From: Roseibium aggregatum IAM 12614
GTDB taxonomy: Bacteria > Pseudomonadota > Alphaproteobacteria > Rhizobiales > Stappiaceae
Direction: 5' to 3'
DNA: 64,000 nt
Assembly (NCBI RefSeq): GCF_000168975.1
Contig: NZ_AAUW01000026.1
Location: forward strand, 39,058-103,057
Shown here: one piece after another, positions 17,617-26,503 of the stretch
Numbering within the stretch: position 1 is the first letter of the stretch
Layout of the letters: the number at the start of each line of letters is the position of its first letter
The notes under the pieces: model-generated
What the model was told of the DNA's origin: nothing
The model's database searches: none
What the model saw: only the letters and a program-made list of their open reading frames with translations
Program-made: the position numbers and the translations under genes

Positions 17617-19935
17617 TCAGGTTTCCAGCCACCAGCCATCGCGGCGCAATGTGCGCGGCAAGGCAAGATCCAGCTCACGTGGCTTGGCCTCCTCACCACG
17701 GGACCGGAAACCCCGAACCCTGTCCCGCAATCTGCGGAAGCTAATTGCCAGTTGACGCCGGAAACGGGCAGCCACAGCCAGAAGAACCAACATGACACCC
17801 AGTATGCCTTCCGGCTCCGGCGCGGAACTGCCCGAAAGGTTCAGTGACGGATAGGCATTGGTCGAAACGCCTGCAACCTGCGGCAAGGGCACGTTTCGGT
17901 GAGAGGCTGTCGCCGGCGCGCCATTCACCACCTTTTCAGAGACTGCGACAAAGGACGTAAACCGGGTCTGGAGCGAATAGGTCAGGCCCAGATCGACGAT
18001 TTCCTGCTTTAGCTGCGTGTCGGTGCTGCCACCGATCGTATAGGCGCGCTCCTTGTCGAAAATCTGCTCGCGCGCCCAGATCAATGGCAGGGCCCGGCTG
18101 GAAACCGCACTGCCATCGACAGAGGACTTCAGGTCGATTTCAAGCGGCAACCTGGCTGCATGGCCGTTGACCAGACCGTTGATGAAAATCGTGTGCCTGC
18201 CACCGGCGGTGTATCGCCCCATCACGCGCACCGAGCCACCTTCGAACAGATCCGGAATCCGGGCCGGGCTCTGTCCCTCGACCTTGAGACCGTTCCAGTC
18301 GATGGAAATGTCCGTCAGTAGCGGCGTCTTCAGGTTTGCCGCAAGACCTTCCGCCGCTTCGCCGGCGTCTTCTCCCAAAGCGACATAGCGGGCATAGCCC
18401 CTGCCCTCTGTGGCCATCGCGTCCAGCAGGAACCGGTTGACCGAGTTGCCAACGCCGAAGGCATAGATGCGCGCCTTGCCGATGCGGTTCGCGATACTTT
18501 TGATCACGGTCGCCTCATCACCGATATAACCATCGGTCAGGAAGACAACGATACGGGTGGTGTTGTCCGGCTGCGCCTGGTCGAAGGCGGCGTTGACGGC
18601 CTGGTTGATTTCCGTCCCGCCACCGGCCGAAAGGTCTGCCACGAACTTCAAGGCCTTCTGCTTGTTTCGTTCGGTCGCCAGAACAGCCTGTCCGGCAAAC
18701 TGGGATGTGTCGTTGGAAAAGTGGAGAATGCGGAAATAATCATCCGGGCGCAGGGCCTTGATTGCCGCCGTCATGAAGGTCTTGCTCGCTTCAATCGGCT
18801 GACCGCTCATGGACCCGGATGTATCCAGCACAAAGACAAGCTCGCGCTGGCCGATCATGTCTTCGGCCGGCAGTTTCGGCGGCTCGATCAGCAGCGAAAA
18901 ATAACCACCACCATCGGCTTCGTACCGGGACGAGACTCCGGCGGCGACATCGCTCTGAGCGGCAAGCTCGTAACGCAACACGAAATCCCGGTTGTCGATG
19001 GCCCTGCCGGACTTGAAGCGGACTGTCTGCATGTCGCCCTTGCTGGAAACCTCCAGTGCATGGGTATCGCTGGACAGCCGCGAGACAGGCATCGGTGCCT
19101 TGAGAGCAAGCTCCAGCGACACCCGTTTCGGATCGATTTCCTTTGGAGCGTTCTGCCCGATGACCTTGGGATAGGCCGGAAGCCTGTCGATCTGCCAGCC
19201 GGAAACTGTTTCGCTGTGCGTGAACGCTGCAGGTTTAGCAGAGACAGATCCGTCCCTTGGGTATTCAATGTCGCCATATCCAGGACCGTCATCCTCAGCG
19301 CCACGCTTGTCCTCAAGGTTCTGCGACGGCTTGAGGACGGCTTGTGCGCCCGGCCCTTCATAACGCGGCCCCACCACCATCGGCATCACCAGCTCATAAG
19401 CGCCATCGATCTTGGGAACGCTCTGGGCGTATTCCAGCGTCACCTTCACCGGGCGGCCAGGCATCAGATGGGCGATGTCCTGGGTAAACATGTTGGGCCG
19501 GTGCTGCGTCAGAAGGGCCGCGGCCTTGCCTTCCCGTTTTGCCTTCTCGAAGGTTGCTTCGGCATCTTCCTTCTTCTTCATCCGCGCCACGATGGTCTCG
19601 CCGTCGAGATCCATCCGCATGGCGTGGATGGCAGCCTTCTGGTTCAGTGGAAACAGGTAGGTCGCATTGAGTGGCAGTTTGGTCGGGTTCAGGAAAGTCT
19701 GCGTCAGCTCCACGTGGGCGACATCACCGTCAACCTCGACCCTGTAATCGGCTTTCAGAAGCGGCAGATGGATCTCCTTGCCGCCAGCAGAGGCAACCAC
19801 GGTGCCCGACAGATCGTCGAGATCAGGCTCGGCGGAAGCTGGCAGCGTTGAAAGCGTGCCGAGGACAATGACCAGCGGTGCTGCCAGATTTAACTTTAGA
19901 GACCTGGCAGACGCCAATTTGGACAGGAACGTCAT
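17617..19935 (-). CDS. VIT/von Willebrand factor A surface protein with C-terminal exosortase signal
   Basis: A 772-residue secreted protein with a signal peptide (cleavage near PASAEP, ~35), a VIT domain (~40-175), a VWA domain (~365-535) with a complete MIDAS (D371-T-S-G-S375, T441, D468), and a beta-rich region to ~690. At the C-terminus PEPEG (706-710) precedes a hydrophobic stretch (711-723) and an Arg cluster (RFRR), the layout of an exosortase sorting signal. Unusually, about 45 further charged residues follow, ending GWWLET. It is related to the 'marine proteobacterial sortase target' proteins. It overlaps the exosortase stop as ATGA and is probably that enzyme's sole substrate. Confidence 0.92.
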   Translation of the reverse strand: MTFLSKLASARSLKLNLAAPLVIVLGTLSTLPASAEPDLDDLSGTVVASAGGKEIHLPLLKADYRVEVDGDVAHVELTQTFLNPTKLPLNATYLFPLNQKAAIHAMRMDLDGETIVARMKKKEDAEATFEKAKREGKAAALLTQHRPNMFTQDIAHLMPGRPVKVTLEYAQSVPKIDGAYELVMPMVVGPRYEGPGAQAVLKPSQNLEDKRGAEDDGPGYGDIEYPRDGSVSAKPAAFTHSETVSGWQIDRLPAYPKVIGQNAPKEIDPKRVSLELALKAPMPVSRLSSDTHALEVSSKGDMQTVRFKSGRAIDNRDFVLRYELAAQSDVAAGVSSRYEADGGGYFSLLIEPPKLPAEDMIGQRELVFVLDTSGSMSGQPIEASKTFMTAAIKALRPDDYFRILHFSNDTSQFAGQAVLATERNKQKALKFVADLSAGGGTEINQAVNAAFDQAQPDNTTRIVVFLTDGYIGDEATVIKSIANRIGKARIYAFGVGNSVNRFLLDAMATEGRGYARYVALGEDAGEAAEGLAANLKTPLLTDISIDWNGLKVEGQSPARIPDLFEGGSVRVMGRYTAGGRHTIFINGLVNGHAARLPLEIDLKSSVDGSAVSSRALPLIWAREQIFDKERAYTIGGSTDTQLKQEIVDLGLTYSLQTRFTSFVAVSEKVVNGAPATASHRNVPLPQVAGVSTNAYPSLNLSGSSAPEPEGILGVMLVLLAVAARFRRQLAISFRRLRDRVRGFRSRGEEAKPRELDLALPRTLRRDGWWLET

Positions 19936-21428
19936 ATGCGTTTCTCCTTTTGGTCGGGGGCAATGCCGGACGTGCGGGTGTTGAGATCAAGCGCGGCCCC
20001 GGCAGCAGCCTCGAAGGCGGCGCGTCGCGGCTCGTCCAGTGTCCAGGGCGTGATCCGCTGGATGCTGGTCCAGGTGGTGCCGGGCCGCTTCAGCCACAGC
20101 CAGATCGCCTCGGCGACGTTGTGGGTCGTCTCACCGGTGCTGGATGTGAATGTGACGGCAACCCGCCAGTCGCCTCCGGTTTCCGACCGGGCGCGGTAGA
20201 GCGCTGTCGGGACAGGTTCAAAACGGGAACCAAGGAAGGTCACGTTGAAGCCGAGCCCGCGCAGGCAATCGTCCGGCGCATGCAGGTGGCGCAGCGGCGA
20301 GGACGTATGCACCAGCGTCAGGGCCATCGGCCCGTAACGCCGCTTCTGGGCTTGGCCGCCATATTGACGGAAATAGTGCTCCTCGATGGGCAACAGGGCT
20401 TCGTCGACCCCGACCTCACCCGCCAGCGTCAAAGGCAGAGGTTGCGGCCGGGTTGAAGCCGACACATCGAGGGCCTGCCGCGGCAGACTGACGATGAAAA
20501 GGGCAAGGCTCAGGAACACCAGAGCGCACATTTTCCGCATGGGCCGCGACATGACCGGCAGATTGAAGAAAGCCCGGGAAGCTCTCCACTCAGCGGGGCG
20601 TGGCTTGTAGAAAGCCAGCACCGGAGCCATCGACAGAAGAAGCGTCACATAGCCGATAAGGTCGTGCAGCGGCTGCGCCATGACATCGGCCCCGAAGACA
20701 TTTCCTGGATAGGCAATGCCGACGGCAAGCAAGGAAATGCGCAAGGAATTGCCGATGAGGCTCAGCCCCAGTGCAAGTCCGGTCCACAGCGCCGCCGTCA
20801 GCAGGTTCGGCCGGTAAAGCGCATTCAGGATGACCAGAAAGGCCATGGCCAGCATCAGCCCGGATGTGCCCGAACACGGCAGGTCCACCAGAACGTCCTT
20901 GCCGGCAAGGTCGATCCGGATGCCCGAACAGGAAAGGTCTGAAAAGAAAAGACCAAGGCCGCCGCAGGAGAGTTTTGCCGACAGTTCCTGCAGCGGATAG
21001 CCGAGCAGCCTCTGGAGAATGCGCTCGACCGGCAGCGTGAACAGAAACAGGACGGACAGCCAGAATGGCGAAACGGCCCGCAGCCTCTCCCCTGTTCGCA
21101 ACAGGGTCGCCAGCGCAAAGACATCGATTGCCAGCGCCACTCCGCCGATCACGTTGATCGCCAGAACCTGGCTTGCAAGCCGGATCAGCGCGGAACCCAG
21201 CAGAAGCAGAACGGCCATCTGCCTGTGGCCAATCGAGTTCTGCCGGACCGGGCTCGTCAGCGACCAGAACGCCAAAGCCGCCAGCGCGGCCAGATAGAGC
21301 GCGCCGGTCGATGGATAGGACGGATCGGTCCAGGTGCCGATCAGCCAGCGCAGCGGCTCATAGGCAAGGATCAGCGAGGCCAGGAGAAAGGCCAGAGAGG
21401 GCGGGGAAGATTTTGCCAGGCGGGTCAT
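19932..21428 (-). CDS. Exosortase (XrtT-like) with fused EpsI-type C-terminal domain
   Basis: A 498-residue multi-pass membrane transpeptidase. Residues 1-~275 form the exosortase with the conserved catalytic triad visible: Cys185 in DLPCSGTSGL, Arg230 in IGNSLRISLL and His255 in LHDLIGY. After a further helix (~298-315), residues ~320-498 resemble the EpsI/DUF3485 domain (HAPDDCLRGLGF at ~383-394). It should cleave at the PEP-type signal of the VIT/VWA protein encoded directly downstream (4-bp overlap). The family name exosortase T is from memory. It begins 41 bp after a siderophore ATPase gene on the same strand with no visible terminator. Confidence 0.9.
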   Translation of the reverse strand: MTRLAKSSPPSLAFLLASLILAYEPLRWLIGTWTDPSYPSTGALYLAALAALAFWSLTSPVRQNSIGHRQMAVLLLLGSALIRLASQVLAINVIGGVALAIDVFALATLLRTGERLRAVSPFWLSVLFLFTLPVERILQRLLGYPLQELSAKLSCGGLGLFFSDLSCSGIRIDLAGKDVLVDLPCSGTSGLMLAMAFLVILNALYRPNLLTAALWTGLALGLSLIGNSLRISLLAVGIAYPGNVFGADVMAQPLHDLIGYVTLLLSMAPVLAFYKPRPAEWRASRAFFNLPVMSRPMRKMCALVFLSLALFIVSLPRQALDVSASTRPQPLPLTLAGEVGVDEALLPIEEHYFRQYGGQAQKRRYGPMALTLVHTSSPLRHLHAPDDCLRGLGFNVTFLGSRFEPVPTALYRARSETGGDWRVAVTFTSSTGETTHNVAEAIWLWLKRPGTTWTSIQRITPWTLDEPRRAAFEAAAGAALDLNTRTSGIAPDQKEKRI

Positions 21429-21469
21429 GGCACCTGTTGTGCCAAGCCCGCTTGCAGGCCCTTGTCAGC

Positions 21470-22312
21470 CTATGTGCAGATTTTGCGCATTTTGCCGCTC
21501 GCCTGCCCGGAAACGCCCACCCCGGAGGCTTTGCCCCAGGATACGATGACCGGTCGTTCCAGACCGTCCAGAGGCATGATCCTGCAGTCGATCCCAAAGA
21601 CGGAAGAGATGATCTCCTCCGTCAAGACCTCTGTCGTCGGCCCATTGGCTGCAATCCGTCCCTTTTCGAACAACACCACATGATCGGCATAACGCATGGC
21701 CATGTTGAGATCATGCAGAACAATGACGAAGCTTCGGTTCTCGGAGCGGCTCAGGTGCATGACGAGATCCAGCAGTTCAAACGCATGGGCAATGTCCAGA
21801 TGATTGGTCGGCTCATCCAGAAAGATCCGCGGTGCATCCTGCGCCAGTGTCATGGCCACCCAGGCCCGCTGGAGCTGGCCGCCGGAAAGTTGCGCCAGCG
21901 CCCGGCCTTTCAGGTCCGCCATTTCGGTGATGTCCAGTGCCCGGTCGCAGGCTGCCCTGTCCGCGGCCGACGGGCCGCCGAACCGGCTGCGATGGGCGAA
22001 CCGTCCCATCAGCACCAGATCGCCGACGGAAAGGTCGGACGGGGCGTCGGGCGACTGGGATAGCATGGCAACCTGGCGCGCCAGATCTTTCTGTGTCCAG
22101 TCACCAAGCATCCTGCCCGCGATTTCCACTGTCCCGCCATCCGGCCGGTGCAATCCGCGCATCACTTTGAGTGCCGTCGACTTGCCGCTGCCGTTTGGTC
22201 CGCAAAAGGCGATGATCCTGCCATCGGGCAGGTCGAGGCAGACCTCGTTCAGCGCAGGAGCACCATCATAAGCGGCGCTGACACGGTCGAGACTGGCCAG
22301 AGTGTCAGGCAT
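21470..22312 (-). CDS. Ferric-siderophore ABC transporter, ATP-binding protein
   Basis: A 280-residue FecE/FepC-type ATPase. Walker A is CGPNGSGKSTAL, the signature LSGGQLQRAWVAMTLAQ, Walker B RIFLDEPTNHLD and the H-loop VLHDLNMAMRYAD. It powers iron-chelate import with the two permeases upstream; its start overlaps the second permease by 8 bp. The C-terminal extension (VFGIDCRIMPLDG) is usual for siderophore ATPases. Confidence 0.93.
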   Translation of the reverse strand: MPDTLASLDRVSAAYDGAPALNEVCLDLPDGRIIAFCGPNGSGKSTALKVMRGLHRPDGGTVEIAGRMLGDWTQKDLARQVAMLSQSPDAPSDLSVGDLVLMGRFAHRSRFGGPSAADRAACDRALDITEMADLKGRALAQLSGGQLQRAWVAMTLAQDAPRIFLDEPTNHLDIAHAFELLDLVMHLSRSENRSFVIVLHDLNMAMRYADHVVLFEKGRIAANGPTTEVLTEEIISSVFGIDCRIMPLDGLERPVIVSWGKASGVGVSGQASGKMRKICT

Positions 22313-23327
22313 GGGATTGCCGTCCTTTTACAAGCAGGTAGAGAAACAGCGGCGCACCGACGAGCGCGGTCAGGGCGCCTGCGGGCAGTTCCAGCGGCGG
22401 CGCGATGATCCGGGCAAGCGTGTCGGCCGCCAGCACCAGGAAGCTCCCGGTCAGAGCCACGGAAAACAGATATCCGGACCGGAACTGACCGTGAAAGATC
22501 CGCGCCACATGCGGCGCAACCAGACCGACGAACCCGATGGCACCGACATGGGCCGTCGCCATGGCTGTCAGGAAAACCGCAACCGCCAGCAGGCAGACCT
22601 GCGCCCTGTCCAGCGACAGTCCGCTCACGGCCGCACTTTGCGGATCCAGCACAAGCTGCCGGATGGTGAGCCGTTGCAGCAGCAAAACGGGTATGACCGC
22701 GGCAAGTCCGAGGCCAACCGCAAGGACATCCTGCCAATGCGCAGCTCCGACAGAGCCCGTCAGCCAGGTCAGCGCCTGACTGGCCCGGTAGACCGGGCCC
22801 AGAATGATCAGCAGAGTGACCGCTGCCTTGGCGAGTGCGGCCAAGGCAATACCATACAGGATGATCTTCAGCGGCTTGCTGCTTCCCCGGTCAAGAGAAG
22901 CAAGCGCAATCACCAGGGCACCGAACGCCGCCGCCCCGGCAATGGCGGCCAGAGGCTGCCAGTGAATGGAAACGGTCAGATTGTTCGCCTGGTCAGAGAA
23001 CAGCCACAAGAACAGCACCACGCCGACCGCCGCGCCGTCGGTAATGCCCAGAACGGAGGGCGATGCCATCGGGTTGCGCACGACCCGCTGCAGCAAGGCA
23101 CCGGCAAGGGCGAGCGCGGCTCCTGCCAGTATGGCAAGGGCGACGCGGGGCAAGCGAAGTGTCCAGACGATCACCTCGTCCATGCGGCTGCCCTGCCCGG
23201 CTAGGGCTGCCACCACGCGATCGGGTGGCATGAAGCTGGAGCCGATGCCTGTTGCTGCCAGCGTCAGCACAGACACGAGCAGCATGACCGGCAGCAGCCG
23301 AACGAGGGCGGAAACGCCTGCCATCAT
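22305..23327 (-). CDS. Ferric-siderophore ABC transporter permease (FepG/FecD type)
   Basis: A 340-residue BtuC/FecCD-family permease with about nine hydrophobic segments. TLRLPRVALAILAGAALALAG and NPMASPSVLGI are the family signatures near the N-terminus; GFVGLVAPHVARI contains the cytoplasmic EAA-like coupling loop. It overlaps the other permease by 4 bp and the ATPase by 8 bp, so the three are one operon. It would pair with the other permease as a heterodimeric channel. Confidence 0.92.
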   Translation of the reverse strand: MMAGVSALVRLLPVMLLVSVLTLAATGIGSSFMPPDRVVAALAGQGSRMDEVIVWTLRLPRVALAILAGAALALAGALLQRVVRNPMASPSVLGITDGAAVGVVLFLWLFSDQANNLTVSIHWQPLAAIAGAAAFGALVIALASLDRGSSKPLKIILYGIALAALAKAAVTLLIILGPVYRASQALTWLTGSVGAAHWQDVLAVGLGLAAVIPVLLLQRLTIRQLVLDPQSAAVSGLSLDRAQVCLLAVAVFLTAMATAHVGAIGFVGLVAPHVARIFHGQFRSGYLFSVALTGSFLVLAADTLARIIAPPLELPAGALTALVGAPLFLYLLVKGRQSHA

Positions 23328-24313
23328 GCCGCCAGCCCTTTCCGCCTGTGCAGCAGATGTATCAGCATCGGCACACCGACGAGCGCAAGAACGGCACTCA
23401 TCGGCGCTTCGCCCGGCGCAACGATGATGCGCGCCAGAATATCGGCGAGAACCGCAATCAGGGCTCCCATCAGAAGAGAGAGGACGATCAACTGCCGTGT
23501 CGACGGCAAGGCGCCGTCAGTCAGGCGGCGCGCCAGATGCGGGGCAACCAGCCCCAGAAACAGCACCGGCCCGGCCATGGCCACCGCACCTGCCGCAAGC
23601 AGGGCCGCAAGCCCAAGCGCTGCCAGCCTGACCACACCAACATTGACCCCGACCGACCGGGCACTGGCATCGTCCAGACGCAGCACGTCCAAAGGCGTTG
23701 CCAGAAGGAAACTGCCCACGGCTCCAATGAGCAGCAGCGGCACCCCGAGTTGCAATAGCCCGATTGGCCGGTCGGAAAAGCTGCCCGACAGCCAGAACAG
23801 CAGCGTTTCGAGTGCGGTTTCATCGATCAGGAGCAAGGTTTGCGTGAAGGACGCCAGCAGAGCGGCAACGGTAAAGCCGGCCAGCAACGTGGTTGCCGGA
23901 TTGCCTGCACCGCCAGTGGACGCTGAAATCGAAAACACCAGGGCCGTTGCCGCCAGCGCTCCCATCACCGCCGCAACGCCGATACCGGCAAGGCTTGCCA
24001 CGCCGAAGACCGTCACTCCGAAGGTCACGAACAGCGCACCGCCCGCATTGACACCGAGCAGGCCGGGTTCGGCCAGCGGATTGCGCGTGACCGATTGCAT
24101 CAGCAGGCCGGACAGACCGAGCGAAGCCCCGCAAACCACGCCGATTGCGGTCCTGGGAAGACGCAGCGTCGTCACGATCAGCGCATCGGCGCCCTCGCCC
24201 CCCATAAGCGCGGCAAAGACCGTCTGAGGCGTATAAAACGTCAAACCGGCATGCAGACTGAAGACGACAGCCGCACACAGCGCCAGACACAATGCAATCG
24301 CCGTCCGCCTCAT
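23324..24313 (-). CDS. Ferric-siderophore ABC transporter permease (FepD/FecC type)
   Basis: A 329-residue FecCD-family permease and the first gene of the minus-strand importer operon. It has TLRLPRTAIGVVCGASLGLSGLLMQ and NPLAEPGLLGVNAGGAL, and GLVAPHLARRL as the coupling loop. ATG 24313 is preceded by AGGAGAGAGGAAGG; longer starts would run into the divergent promoter. It is divergent from the binding protein, with 95 bp between starts. Confidence 0.92.
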   Translation of the reverse strand: MRRTAIALCLALCAAVVFSLHAGLTFYTPQTVFAALMGGEGADALIVTTLRLPRTAIGVVCGASLGLSGLLMQSVTRNPLAEPGLLGVNAGGALFVTFGVTVFGVASLAGIGVAAVMGALAATALVFSISASTGGAGNPATTLLAGFTVAALLASFTQTLLLIDETALETLLFWLSGSFSDRPIGLLQLGVPLLLIGAVGSFLLATPLDVLRLDDASARSVGVNVGVVRLAALGLAALLAAGAVAMAGPVLFLGLVAPHLARRLTDGALPSTRQLIVLSLLMGALIAVLADILARIIVAPGEAPMSAVLALVGVPMLIHLLHRRKGLAA

Positions 24314-24334
24314 GCGCCTTCCTCTCTCCTCCGA

Positions 24335-24363
24335 TTGACAAATCTTCGGCCCGTCCATACACG
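24335..24363 (+). promoter_or_regulatory. Candidate sigma-70-type promoter for the siderophore-binding protein
   Basis: TTGACA at 24335-24340 is a perfect -35 hexamer, followed after 17 bp by TACACG (24358-24363) as a weak -10. The start codon lies 45 bp downstream. Iron regulation by Fur, RirA or Irr is likely for such genes, but I see no clear box. Confidence 0.4.
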
Positions 24364-24408
24364 GATTTAATACTGGAGGCAAATAGTCAACTTTTTGGAG
24401 GAATTCTA

Positions 24409-25317
24409 ATGAAGACCTGGTCACGCCTGCTGTGTGCCTTGCCCCTGTTTGCGATGCTCGCGACAAGCCCCGCTCTTGCCCGCGACATCACCGACAGCAT
24501 GGGCACCGTCACGGTGCCGGACGCGCCGAAACGGATTGTCGTCCTGACGAATGAAGGCACCGAAGCTCTGCTGGAACTTGGAGTAACGCCAGTGGGCGCA
24601 GCCAACTCCTGGCAAGGTGATCCCTGGTGGGATCACATTTCCGATGCCATGGAAGGCGCGGAACCCGTCGGCATGGAAAGCGCAATCAACCTGGAACTGG
24701 TCGCGGCCCTCGAGCCGGATCTGATACTGGCCAACAAACAACGGCACGAGGAAATCTATCCGCAGTTGACCGCCATCGCGCCGACCGTCATGTCCAGGGA
24801 ATTGCGCGGCGACTGGAAGATCAACTTCCGCCTATATGCCGAAGCCCTCGGCAAGGAGCAGGAAGCGGATGCAGCCATCGCCGATTACGATGCGTCTGTC
24901 TCGGAACTGCGGGAGAAACTTGGTGACCACCTCAACGAGGAAGTCTCGGTGATCCGCTTCGTTCCCGGCCAGATCCGCATCTATCAGCTCGACAGTTTTT
25001 CCGGTGTGCTTCTGAAAGACATCGGCTTTCACCGGCCGGCCAACCAGAATGTGGAAGAATTCGCTATCCGCACCGGCAAGGAAAGCATTCCGGACATGGA
25101 TGGCGACCGGATCTTCTATTTCACCTATGACAATGGCGATGGCAAAGGCACGTCCCTGGAAGAAGAAGTGCTTGCCGATCCGCTGTGGCAGTCCCTTTCC
25201 GCCGTCAAGGCCGGCAAGGTGCACCAGGTCAGCGATGCGATCTGGAACACGGCCGGTGGCATCCTGGCAGCAAAGCTGATGCTTCAGGACATTGCCGGCA
25301 TTTACGGTCTCGACTAG
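24409..25317 (+). CDS. Iron-siderophore ABC transporter substrate-binding protein
   Basis: A 302-residue periplasmic binding protein of the FecB/FhuD/BtuF group. It has a signal peptide (MKTWSRLLCALPLF to SPALA, ~24), the N-lobe motif RIVVLTNEGTEALLELGVTPVG, LEPDLILANK, and a C-lobe ending VSDAIWNTAGGILAAKLMLQDI. There is no lipobox Cys, so it should be free in the periplasm. ATG 24409 has GGAGGAATT upstream. It is divergent from, and feeds, the permease/ATPase operon. The identity of the siderophore cannot be read. Confidence 0.93.
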   Translation: MKTWSRLLCALPLFAMLATSPALARDITDSMGTVTVPDAPKRIVVLTNEGTEALLELGVTPVGAANSWQGDPWWDHISDAMEGAEPVGMESAINLELVAALEPDLILANKQRHEEIYPQLTAIAPTVMSRELRGDWKINFRLYAEALGKEQEADAAIADYDASVSELREKLGDHLNEEVSVIRFVPGQIRIYQLDSFSGVLLKDIGFHRPANQNVEEFAIRTGKESIPDMDGDRIFYFTYDNGDGKGTSLEEEVLADPLWQSLSAVKAGKVHQVSDAIWNTAGGILAAKLMLQDIAGIYGLD

Positions 25318-25326
25318 AAAACAATC

Positions 25327-25350
25327 CGGCTTCCGCTCCAGCGGAAGCCG
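25327..25350 (+). terminator. Strong hairpin after the siderophore-binding protein
   Basis: A perfect 10-bp stem CGGCTTCCGC (25327-25336) pairs with GCGGAAGCCG (25341-25350) around TCCA, 10 bp after the stop. The T run is short (TTCC), so termination may be partial. Confidence 0.55.
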
Positions 25351-25449
25351 TTCCGACACAGGCACCGCCCTGAGATTGCGGATCAGCGGGTTCTCACCGG
25401 CACCGACCGGCTTCCTTGCTGTCCGTCATTGAAAAAAGAAGGGTAAGCC

Positions 25450-25827
25450 ATGACCTCCGACACTCCCTCGCGGCTGCGGCTCGGCCGCATCGCCGCAACA
25501 CTTGGCGTAAGTGATATCGAACGTTCCCATGCGCTCTACCGGGACATTTTCGGCCTGGAAAAAGTGTTCGAAAACGGCGATCCAGTTGGCTTCATGATCC
25601 TGAAAAAGGACGAAGCCGAATTGCACCTGACACTCCAGAAAGGCTACCGGGCTCCGTCATTCAATCAGGCCCACATGATGGTGTCCGACGCCGACGCCGC
25701 CTGCCGGGCCTGCGAGCGCCATGGATTGCGCATCGTCAAACGCCTCCAGAACAAGGACTACGGCCTCAGAGCCTTCGTCTTCGCCGATCCGGATGGCAAC
25801 CGGATCGACGTCGCGGAGGCAATCTGA
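25450..25827 (+). CDS. VOC family (glyoxalase/bleomycin-resistance-like) protein
   Basis: A 125-residue VOC protein with two repeated halves: ATLGVSDIERSHALYRDIFGLEKVFENG and MVSDADAACRACERHGLRIVKRL, ending FADPDGNRIDVAEA. Short single-domain members bind electrophilic drugs or act as lyases. The start has AAGGG 6 nt upstream. It is convergent with the GFA gene 13 bp away. No substrate can be assigned. Confidence 0.86.
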   Translation: MTSDTPSRLRLGRIAATLGVSDIERSHALYRDIFGLEKVFENGDPVGFMILKKDEAELHLTLQKGYRAPSFNQAHMMVSDADAACRACERHGLRIVKRLQNKDYGLRAFVFADPDGNRIDVAEAI

Positions 25828-25840
25828 CCAAACCGACCTG

Positions 25841-26308
25841 CTATCTGGTCACCTGCTGGTGGGCGGCGAATTCGCCCATCAGCTTCATGAAGTCAGCCGG
25901 TGGCGGAAAGCCTTCGTAGCGGTGCCTTGCGGGCGTTTCGACCCAGGGCAACTTGTTGGCAGTCATCGTTTCCATGAAGGGTTCTGTCCAGCGAAGGTCT
26001 TCCAGAAGGACCGAGCGGACATTGACGATTTCGTCGTAGCCCGGAATGCGCGTGAACATCCAGGTCTTGCAGTCCGGGCAGAAATAATGTTCCGCCTCAG
26101 GTCCCTGCAAACCGCCCTTAACCGGCGTTCCTTCCGTCACCTTGAAAGAGTCGGCCGGCATGATCGCGGTCAGGGAATAGGCGCTGGAACTCATCTGCTG
26201 GCACCCTCTGCAATGGCAGGCAGAGGTGATCAGCGGCTGCGCGGAAATCTCGAAGCTCGTGTGACCGCAACGGCACGTTCCCTTGAGTGAAAAAGTCTGT
26301 TGTGTCAT
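25841..26308 (-). CDS. GFA family (glutathione-dependent formaldehyde-activating-like) protein
   Basis: A 155-residue zinc protein of the GFA/CENP-V fold. Zinc-binding cysteines are in CRCGHTSF, ACHCRGCQQMS and FCPDCKTWMFTR. The founder enzyme joins formaldehyde to glutathione, but most members are uncharacterised. ATG 26308 (GGAG upstream) is preferred over ATG 26320. No operon partner. Confidence 0.88.
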   Translation of the reverse strand: MTQQTFSLKGTCRCGHTSFEISAQPLITSACHCRGCQQMSSSAYSLTAIMPADSFKVTEGTPVKGGLQGPEAEHYFCPDCKTWMFTRIPGYDEIVNVRSVLLEDLRWTEPFMETMTANKLPWVETPARHRYEGFPPPADFMKLMGEFAAHQQVTR

Positions 26309-26503
26309 TTCCGGCTCCATCTGGTTCAGCTAGCCCTATAGCCAACGGCAACCGCAACTTGTACGGCAACGGACCCGTTTTCAAGGGCCCTTCAATGAGT
26401 TGCCTCGGCGTTGCCTACCACACGAAACAAAACGGATAAGGCAAGCCCCGGCTCAAGCCGGGACAGAATGTGGCGGCGCTACAGATGCCGGTCTGCTTTT
26501 CTG

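Noticed and set aside
18721..19851. 376-codon plus-strand frame opposite the VIT/VWA gene
   Set aside because: Antisense to a gene with signal peptide, MIDAS and sorting signal.
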